Shown piece after piece: positions 7,089-12,758 of a stretch of 12,758 nucleotides of DNA (position 1 is its first letter; every line of letters begins with the position of its first letter). This stretch comes from Holophagaceae bacterium (lineage in GTDB: Bacteria > Acidobacteriota > Holophagae > Holophagales > Holophagaceae): NCBI GenBank assembly GCA_025353305.1, contig JANXQX010000201.1:1-12758 (forward strand), in the 5' to 3' direction. Below the pieces are notes generated by a model. It was not told the DNA's origin and did not search any database. It saw only the letters and a list, made by a program, of their open reading frames with translations. The translations under genes and the position numbers were made by a program.

Positions 7089-9020
7089 GTGACTGATCCC
7101 GCACCACAAAAACCCATCCTGGTGGCCCTGGGTTCTGATGCCCAGGCCTTGACACTCATCCACACCACCTTCTGGACCGCCCGGGAGACGGCCCGTCCCT
7201 GGGTGGCTGTCCATGTCGAAGTGAACGGTGGCGAAGAGGCGGAGGAGACCGACCAGGCCCGACTTTGGCTGGAAGAAGCTCAAAGCCTGGGCGCCGAAAC
7301 CCTTTGGATTACTGCCCGGACCCTGATCTCGGGGATGTTGGAGGCCATCTGGAAAACCGAGGCGACCGAGGTGATCCTGGGTCGCGGAAAGGATCGTTGG
7401 CCATGGGGACGGCTGGGGCATTCCTCAGCCCAGGAACTGGTGCGCCGCCAACCGGCCGCCCGTGTCACCGCGATCCCACTCGGACCGGAAATCTCCCACC
7501 GCGAGAAACTCCCACCCAAGGGCCGCAGATTGGGCGCGCTCTTCGGAAGCCTTGGAATCCTGTTGTCCTGTGTAGGGCTGGGAAGCATCCTTCCGCCAGA
7601 GCAGCCCTTACCGGCCGTGTTCCTGCTGTTTCTTCTGGGGACAGCGCTGATCGCCCAGCAATGGGGCCTGATCGTGGGTGCAGTCGCCGTGGGCGCCAGC
7701 GCGATCTCCTTCGACCTCGTGTTCGATTCCGCCAGGGGCAGTCTCACCGTAGGGAACTGGCCACTGCTGGCGCTCTTCCTGGTGATCCTGGCGGGCGGAC
7801 AGTTTGCCGTGGCCTTGTCTGAACGACTGGCCCAACAGACCCGCAGTTCCCGGCGGCGGGCGGCTTTGCTGGCAGCGCTTCTCCTGCTGGGGCGGAATCT
7901 GGCCAAGGCCAGTACAACCTCCGAGGTGGCGGAAGCCCTGGCCCATCTCGGAGAACGCCTGCTCCACCACCGAATCCTGCTTCTGCTGCCTTCGGAAAGC
8001 GGTCGCTGGATCACGTTTCCCGAGGAATCGGCACCCATCGCTACCTTGGATCTGAACGCTGAGACCATCCTGGAGAAATCCAGGATCGGGGGCCTGGAAC
8101 CGATCTTCGATGGGGAACATGCCTACCTGTTGCTGGGCCACGGTGAATCCATGGAGGGCGCCCTCTGCATTGCCGCGCAAAATAAAAACGCTTTGGACGA
8201 GGAAGCATGGGAACTGCTGCGGGCTTTCGCCTTGCAGGTGGCCCTCGCCTTGGAGCGCTTGAGGTGGCTCGAAAACGCGCAGCAGAGCCGTATGGAAAAT
8301 GAGACGGAACGCATGCGCAGTGCCCTGCTCGGCGCTATATCCCATGACCTGCGGACTCCCTTGGCTGGCATCCAGGGCGCGGCCAGCAGCCTGCTCATGG
8401 CCCCGGAAACCCTTCCCGAAAGTACGCGCAGGGATCTGCTGTCCATGATCCATGGCGAGAGCGAACGGCTGAGCCAGCTCCTGACCAATCTGCTGGATTT
8501 GACCCGCCTTGAGGGCGGCATGATTCGCGTTCAGAAGGAATGGCATCCTTTGGACGAAGTGGTGGGCGCCGCCCTGCGCCGGGCCGAATCCGGCCAAGGC
8601 CCCATGCAGGTCGAAGTGATGCTGCCGGAAGATCTGCCCTTGGTACCCGTGGATGGCGCCCTGCTGGAGCAATTGCTGATCAACCTTTTACATAACGCAC
8701 AACGGCATGCCCCGGAAAGCCCAGTCACGCTGCGTGCCTGGGCCGCTGAGGAATCCATTGAGCTCGAGGTGGCCGATCGGGGTCCAGGCATTCCCGAAGG
8801 GTTTCGTTTGCGGGTCTTCGACAAATTCTTCCGTGTCCCAGGGCGCACCCGGGACGGTGGCGTGGGCCTTGGCCTGGCCATCTGTGATGCCATCGCCCGG
8901 GCCCATGGCGGACGAATCTGGGCCGAGGCCCAAGAGGATTCCGGCGCCTGTTTCCGGGTGTCCCTGCCCCTGGAAGACAGGCCCCCGGCCATGCCCGAGG
9001 ATGAAAAGGTACTCCAATGA
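7089..9020 (+). CDS. KdpD-like sensor histidine kinase without the N-terminal KdpD domain
   Basis: 643 residues from GTG 7089-7091. The frame is open up to ATG 6870, but the extra 73 residues have no domain and cross the divergent promoter region; no strong ribosome site marks either start. Domains in order: universal-stress-protein-like domain of the KdpD type (about 7-132), four membrane helices of DUF4118 type (about 148-245), a GAF-like region (about 257-392), HisKA with His419 in SHDLRTPLAG, and a HATPase domain with the N box around Asn532/536 (NLLHNA), Asp563 in DRGPG, VFDKFF and GVGLGL (591-596). Full KdpD is about 890 residues and begins with a Walker-A sensor domain of about 210 residues, which is absent here. 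It should sit in the inner membrane and phosphorylate the regulator it overlaps (ATGA, 9017-9020). The usual KdpD cue is potassium or ionic stress; whether that holds without the N-terminal domain and away from kdpFABC is unknown. Confidence 0.9.
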   Translation: MTDPAPQKPILVALGSDAQALTLIHTTFWTARETARPWVAVHVEVNGGEEAEETDQARLWLEEAQSLGAETLWITARTLISGMLEAIWKTEATEVILGRGKDRWPWGRLGHSSAQELVRRQPAARVTAIPLGPEISHREKLPPKGRRLGALFGSLGILLSCVGLGSILPPEQPLPAVFLLFLLGTALIAQQWGLIVGAVAVGASAISFDLVFDSARGSLTVGNWPLLALFLVILAGGQFAVALSERLAQQTRSSRRRAALLAALLLLGRNLAKASTTSEVAEALAHLGERLLHHRILLLLPSESGRWITFPEESAPIATLDLNAETILEKSRIGGLEPIFDGEHAYLLLGHGESMEGALCIAAQNKNALDEEAWELLRAFALQVALALERLRWLENAQQSRMENETERMRSALLGAISHDLRTPLAGIQGAASSLLMAPETLPESTRRDLLSMIHGESERLSQLLTNLLDLTRLEGGMIRVQKEWHPLDEVVGAALRRAESGQGPMQVEVMLPEDLPLVPVDGALLEQLLINLLHNAQRHAPESPVTLRAWAAEESIELEVADRGPGIPEGFRLRVFDKFFRVPGRTRDGGVGLGLAICDAIARAHGGRIWAEAQEDSGACFRVSLPLEDRPPAMPEDEKVLQ

Positions 9021-9703
9021 ACCAGGCCCTGATCCTTCTCGTCGAGGACGAGGCCCCCTTGCGCCGCTTCCTGGTGCCGACTCTGAACAGCCAAGGCTAC
9101 CAATTGATCACAGCCTCCACGGCTTCGGAGGGGACGGCCATGGCGCGGTCCCACAACCCCGATCTGGTGCTGCTGGATCTTGGGCTCCCGGACGCCGATG
9201 GCCTCACTGTGCTCGCGGAAATCCGGTCCTGGAGCCGTCGCCCGATCATCATCATCAGCGCTCGCAATCAGGAGCGGGAGAAAGTGCGGGCCCTCGACCA
9301 GGGCGCGGACGATTACCTCACCAAGCCCTTTGGCGCCGAGGAGCTTCTGGCAAGGATCCGGGTTGCCCTGCGCCATGCCACGCCGAGCACCAATCTCGAA
9401 CCGGTCTTTACACTGGAGGGTCTGCGGGTGGATCTGGAGCGCCGGGAAGTCAGTGTGGATGGAGTGCCTTCACGACTCACGCCCCTCGAATACCGCCTGC
9501 TAGAAGCGCTGGTGCGCCGCAGCGGGAAAGTGGCCACGCATCATCAACTGCTCACCGAGGTCTGGGGCCCCGGGGGCGAAGGCCAGAACCACTATCTGCG
9601 CATCTACATGGCCCAGCTCCGCAAGAAACTCGAGGCCGACCCCAACCGTCCCCGGTTCTTCCTTACCGAGCCGGGCGTCGGTTACCGGTTGAACGAAGAA
9701 TGA
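9017..9703 (+). CDS. OmpR/KdpE-family response regulator
   Basis: 228 residues. The receiver domain (about 1-118) has the acidic pair Glu10/Asp11, phospho-acceptor Asp54 in LLDLGLPD, Ser81 in the switch strand IIIISAR, and Lys103 in DYLTKPF. The winged-helix DNA-binding domain (about 125-226) carries LTPLEYRLLEALV, a recognition-helix region near YLRIYMAQLRKKLE, and the closing TEPGVGYRL wing. Overall resemblance is to KdpE. The start ATG overlaps the kinase stop as ATGA, implying translational coupling; AAGG lies about seven bases upstream. It is the expected partner of the kinase. Targets are unknown: no kdpF/A/B/C is present, and amt is the nearest divergent transcript. The gene converges with the hydrolase gene 28 bp away, with no clear terminator between them. 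Confidence 0.93.
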   Translation: MNQALILLVEDEAPLRRFLVPTLNSQGYQLITASTASEGTAMARSHNPDLVLLDLGLPDADGLTVLAEIRSWSRRPIIIISARNQEREKVRALDQGADDYLTKPFGAEELLARIRVALRHATPSTNLEPVFTLEGLRVDLERREVSVDGVPSRLTPLEYRLLEALVRRSGKVATHHQLLTEVWGPGGEGQNHYLRIYMAQLRKKLEADPNRPRFFLTEPGVGYRLNEE

Positions 9704-9731
9704 AGAATGCTCTCTAGAAGGCCCCGTTCTA

Positions 9732-11063
9732 TCAATGATGTTCCGGTTCCATACCCTTCAAGATGGCCTCGAATTCAGCGTTGCCGCGCAAGGGTTTCAG
9801 TTCTTCGAGTCCGCGGATCCGGTCCGGCCTCCGGTAGCCGCGATCCTGGGCCGCCCTCAAGTGGGGGAGGGCCTCGCCCGGCCTGCCCAGTTGCACCAGG
9901 GCAGCGGCAACATAGATGCAGGGCCATCCCTCCCGTTCATCCAGGGCGGCGAGGTTCATGCTGATGGCCAGGAGTTGCTCCCAGGAGCGCTTCTGGAGAG
10001 CATCGCTCAATGCCATTTGATAGCCGAGGATCTGGCTGCCCAGCATCCGGCGGATCATGCGCTGTTCCATCGGGGGAGCCACCTTCAGGCGACCAAGGTA
10101 CCGGGTCAGTTCCTCCTGGTGCCGCAGGCCCCGCGGCATCTCGGACAAGTCCCTGGCGGCTTGCTCGTAACGCTCGTCGAGTTTCAGTTCTTCGATCACA
10201 GGGGCCTCTTTCTCCAGAGTTGCGGCTCGCTCTGAAGCCTTCCGGCCCTCCGGGGAATCCGGAAACAGCGCTGCCAATTCCCTCCAGCGGTGCAGGGCGA
10301 GCAACGTCCTTCCCGCTTTCTCGCCATTTATTTCCAGTTTCTGGCGGAATTCTGATTCAAGCGCCGGGTCTTTCGGAGCCAACCCTTCCCGGATGGCCCC
10401 CAATTGAAGGAAGCTCAGGGCAGACGCGGCCACCTCTTCGGGAGCCCAGCGGTGCCCACCCTCGAACCGGTCCGCCAGGGCCTTCCAGCCCCGGGATTGG
10501 AGTTCCCGCTTCCCTTTCTGCAGTTCCCAGTGATTGAGGTCCTCCAGACCACAACTCAGGTGGAAATACAGGTGCCCGAGACCGGTAAGCAACCCATCCC
10601 CGGTACCGAAGGCACCGATGGAGACGAGGCCCGCGAAGTTTTTCGGATGCTTCATCGCCACGCGCATGGCCATGCGGGCCCCGCCTGAAAATCCCACTCC
10701 ATAGCTACGCCTTGGATCCACTTTGAAGCGGGATCGGACATCCTTCCACATGGCTTCGGAGGCTTCCATCGCGGGGGGAAGGGGACCGTTTCGGGAATCG
10801 TTGGAGCCAACGACGATCCACCCGAACCGCTCGGCGGCTTTCTGAAAGAGACGCACAGGCTCCTCCCCCGAGCCTCCAGGAGAATAGCCAAAGAGCACGG
10901 GCCACGCCTGATCCTCGCGATAGCCGCTGGGCAGGTACAGGGCGTAGCTGAATCGCGTATCCCCGGCGCACACGACCTTTGGAACCACCTCGCCCTTTGG
11001 CAGCGCGGAGGGTGCCTGTGCAAAGAGCGGAGAAAGAAGGAAGGCGAGGATCAGCATTCGCAT
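9732..11063 (-). CDS. Secreted alpha/beta hydrolase with a helical (TPR-like) C-terminal extension
   Basis: 443 residues from ATG 11061-11063, with GGGGGA about five bases upstream. The signal peptide ends LFAQA (near residue 17). Residues about 25-222 are an alpha/beta-hydrolase domain of the esterase / PHB-depolymerase-like kind: an oxyanion segment YSPGGSG near 60, nucleophile elbow GFSGGA with Ser126, and a likely catalytic His204 in GGHRWAPEE; the acid is probably Asp175 but is uncertain. Residues about 225-443 are rich in helices with alternating Leu/Ala and end with a TPR-like pair (VAAALVQLGRPGEALPHLRAA). The substrate is unknown; periplasmic or secreted ester hydrolysis is the reasonable guess. 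It is the last gene of a minus-strand run, 51 bp after the CDF gene. Confidence 0.82.
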   Translation of the reverse strand: MRMLILAFLLSPLFAQAPSALPKGEVVPKVVCAGDTRFSYALYLPSGYREDQAWPVLFGYSPGGSGEEPVRLFQKAAERFGWIVVGSNDSRNGPLPPAMEASEAMWKDVRSRFKVDPRRSYGVGFSGGARMAMRVAMKHPKNFAGLVSIGAFGTGDGLLTGLGHLYFHLSCGLEDLNHWELQKGKRELQSRGWKALADRFEGGHRWAPEEVAASALSFLQLGAIREGLAPKDPALESEFRQKLEINGEKAGRTLLALHRWRELAALFPDSPEGRKASERAATLEKEAPVIEELKLDERYEQAARDLSEMPRGLRHQEELTRYLGRLKVAPPMEQRMIRRMLGSQILGYQMALSDALQKRSWEQLLAISMNLAALDEREGWPCIYVAAALVQLGRPGEALPHLRAAQDRGYRRPDRIRGLEELKPLRGNAEFEAILKGMEPEHH

Positions 11064-11114
11064 GGGAGTCCCCCGGGCATGATGAGCATGATGCCATCCG
11101 GGGCGGCCCGAGCA

Positions 11115-12092
11115 TTACTCGTCGTGCTTGTGTCCACCTGCGTGGGTGGAGTCTTCGATTCCTGCTGCCTCGTGCTGGTGGATGAATCTGTGATGGTGCC
11201 GTTGGGCCATGGTGGATGTTTCGAAATGCACCGTGAGATGGCGGACGCCGTAATGTTCCGAAAGCACATGCTGGATGTCCTCCAGGTAGTGCTCGGTTTC
11301 ATCCAGGCGCTCGGCATCCACGAGGATGTGAGCCGTGGCGACGGTGAGATGGCTGCACACCTTCCAGCTGCGCAGATCCTCAATGCCAAGCACCCCGGGG
11401 AGTTTCAGCAGGTCGGCCTTGGCGGCCTCGTGATCGAAAGCGGCGCGGTGCATGAGAATGGCGGCGGCACTCCGAAGCAGCAGGAAGGCTCCACGGAGGA
11501 TCACCGCCACGATCAACATCGCGATGACTGGGTCGATCCAGCGCCAGCCAGTGAAGCGGATGGCAACCAGGGCGGCCATCACGGCCACATTGGCCAGGCT
11601 GTCACTCAGGGCATGGAGGTAGGCGCTACGCAAGTTGAGATCGGCCATCATGCGCGTGTTTTTGGGTGGCAGGAGCACGAAGGTCGCGGCCAGATTCAGA
11701 AGCAGTCCTGAGGCAGAAAAAGCAATGGCCCAGCCAATCTGGATGGGCACAGGATTCTGGATCCGATGCCAGGCTTCCCAAAGTACGCCCCCGGCAAGCG
11801 TCACCAGCAGTCCCACGCCTAGAAGCGTGTGAAAGACTTCCAACCGGTGCCAACCATAAGCCCAACGGTCGCAAGGCTCGCGCTTGTTGGCTAGGGAGAT
11901 GGCGCCAATGGCCAACAGATTGACCACCAGATCGTTCAGGTTCTCCAAACTATCGCTCACGAGCCCAAGGGAGCCGGTCCACAGCCCCCCGAGCCCTTGC
12001 ACCAGAAAATTCAACCCGAATATCGCTGCGCTGGAAGCCAGCCGCCACAGCGTGGTTGGTCCCTTCTCGTGATGGGCGTGTCCGGCACCCAT
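11115..12092 (-). CDS. Cation diffusion facilitator (CDF) metal efflux transporter
   Basis: 325 residues from ATG 12090-12092, which overlaps the upstream hydratase stop as TGATG; GTG 12093-12095 would add one residue. About six membrane helices are expected. CDF marks are GSLGLVSDSLENLND in helix 2, WAYGWHRLEV after it, and HALSDSLANV in helix 5, then a cytoplasmic domain with PGVLGIEDLRSW and HLTVHFE. Ends are histidine-rich: GHAHH at the N-terminus and several HHH/HQH/HKH clusters at the C-terminus, suggesting metal binding. Helix 5 keeps His160 and Asp164; helix 2 has Glu50 and Asp54 where ZitB/CzcD-type zinc exporters have His and Asp. Role: proton-driven export of Zn(II) or a similar divalent metal from the cytoplasm; the metal cannot be fixed from sequence. 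Confidence 0.93.
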   Translation of the reverse strand: MGAGHAHHEKGPTTLWRLASSAAIFGLNFLVQGLGGLWTGSLGLVSDSLENLNDLVVNLLAIGAISLANKREPCDRWAYGWHRLEVFHTLLGVGLLVTLAGGVLWEAWHRIQNPVPIQIGWAIAFSASGLLLNLAATFVLLPPKNTRMMADLNLRSAYLHALSDSLANVAVMAALVAIRFTGWRWIDPVIAMLIVAVILRGAFLLLRSAAAILMHRAAFDHEAAKADLLKLPGVLGIEDLRSWKVCSHLTVATAHILVDAERLDETEHYLEDIQHVLSEHYGVRHLTVHFETSTMAQRHHHRFIHQHEAAGIEDSTHAGGHKHDE

Positions 12093-12758
12093 CACTGGCC
12101 CCGATACATGGGCCGCCGCTTTTCCTTAAAGGCCGCCAGGCCTTCCAAACGATCCTCAGTGGGGATCACTTTCGCATAACAAGCTTCCTCGATGCCGAGA
12201 CCGCCATCGCGATCCAGATCGAGACCCCGATCAATGGCTTCCTTCGCGGCCCGCATGGCGATGGGACCATTGGGCAGGATCTCCCGCGCCAATTCCAGCG
12301 CGGATTCCAAAGCCTTGCCCGCTTCGGCGATGCGATCCGCGATTCCATAGTGCAGCGCCTCATCGGTCCCGAACTTCCGGGCGGTGAAGATCAACTCTTT
12401 GGCCCGCGAGCGTCCGATGAGCCGCGGCAATCTCTGAGTGCCTCCCGCCCCCGGGATGATGGCAAGGCTTGTTTCAGGAAAGCAGAGTCTCGCCGAGCCG
12501 CCCACCACGCGGAGATCGCAGGCCAGGGCCAGCTCCAGGCCACCACCCAGGGCGGCACCTTCGATGACGGCAATGGTCGGCATGGGCAGGCGTTCCAGGG
12601 CCGTGAAGGTGGTGCGGAGCTTCTTGACGAAGATGGTTGCCTCCTCTTGGCTCATGGCGGCGCGTTCCTTCAGGTCCGCTCCCGCACAGAACACGCCCGG
12701 CACCAGGCTATGCAGGATCACCACCCGGATGGAGAGATCATCCGCGATGCCCTCCAGA
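12092..12758 (-). CDS. Enoyl-CoA hydratase / methylglutaconyl-CoA hydratase-like crotonase (5' end outside window)
   Basis: The frame is open to the right edge, so the N-terminus is missing; 221 residues are visible of about 260. Crotonase marks are present: CAGADLKE and AALGGG (oxyanion hole), [11 protein letters not shown] with the first catalytic Glu, and [18 protein letters not shown] with the second. The C-terminal part ([16 protein letters not shown], then FKEKRRP) is typical of the AUH/LiuC group that hydrates 3-methylglutaconyl-CoA in leucine breakdown, but a general short-chain enoyl-CoA hydratase remains possible. The enzyme acts in the cytoplasm. Its stop overlaps the CDF start, so the two are probably co-translated even though no shared pathway is evident. 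Confidence 0.92.
   Translation of the reverse strand, partial: LEGIADDLSIRVVILHSLVPGVFCAGADLKERAAMSQEEATIFVKKLRTTFTALERLPMPTIAVIEGAALGGGLELALACDLRVVGGSARLCFPETSLAIIPGAGGTQRLPRLIGRSRAKELIFTARKFGTDEALHYGIADRIAEAGKALESALELAREILPNGPIAMRAAKEAIDRGLDLDRDGGLGIEEACYAKVIPTEDRLEGLAAFKEKRRPMYRGQ

Noticed and set aside
7608..8672. Long minus-strand open frame (354 codons) antisense to the kinase
   Set aside because: The Gln/His-rich composition is a mirror of the kinase coding frame; the plus-strand frame has all kinase motifs.

Overview
The window is GC-rich, tightly packed bacterial chromosome with no mobile element, tRNA, rRNA or CRISPR array that I can see. The gene set and style suggest an Acidobacteriota member of the Holophagae (Geothrix/Holophaga type). 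The pointers are two exported proteins whose signal peptides end in 'AQAP', an ammonium transporter paired with a BBP2-like porin, and a glycine-rich collagen-like hypothetical protein. This placement is inference, not proof.

Layout. Bases 1-965 (+) hold the 3' part of a zinc-dependent aldehyde reductase/alcohol dehydrogenase of the YahK/CAD type. It converges, 9 bp apart, on a large minus-strand lipoprotein (975-3137) built from an Ig-like domain, three 99-residue repeats and a beta-propeller. Next, all on the minus strand, come a glycine-rich collagen-like protein interrupted by an in-frame TGA (3351-4220), a 373 bp stretch with no convincing gene, and an amt-porin pair: ammonium transporter at 5607-6857, then a short BBP2-like outer-membrane barrel at 4594-5535. 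The pair is separated by a strong hairpin.

Divergent from amt is a two-gene signalling operon on the plus strand: a KdpD-like histidine kinase that lacks the usual N-terminal KdpD domain (7089-9020) and a KdpE-like response regulator (9017-9703), overlapping by ATGA. No kdpFABC genes are present. The regulator converges on a minus-strand group: a 3-methylglutaconyl/enoyl-CoA hydratase running off the right edge (12092-12758), a cation diffusion facilitator overlapping it (11115-12092), and a secreted alpha/beta hydrolase with a helical C-terminal extension (9732-11063).

How the genes may work together. Amt plus porin would form an ammonium uptake route across both membranes. The neighbouring kinase and regulator could respond to an ionic or osmotic cue, or to ammonium; only the divergent arrangement hints at a link. 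The hydratase, CDF transporter and hydrolase look co-transcribed but share no obvious pathway. I found no clearly new multi-gene system. The best leads are the nonsense codon in the collagen-like gene, the KdpD-like kinase without its N-terminal domain beside amt, and the N-terminally shortened porin.
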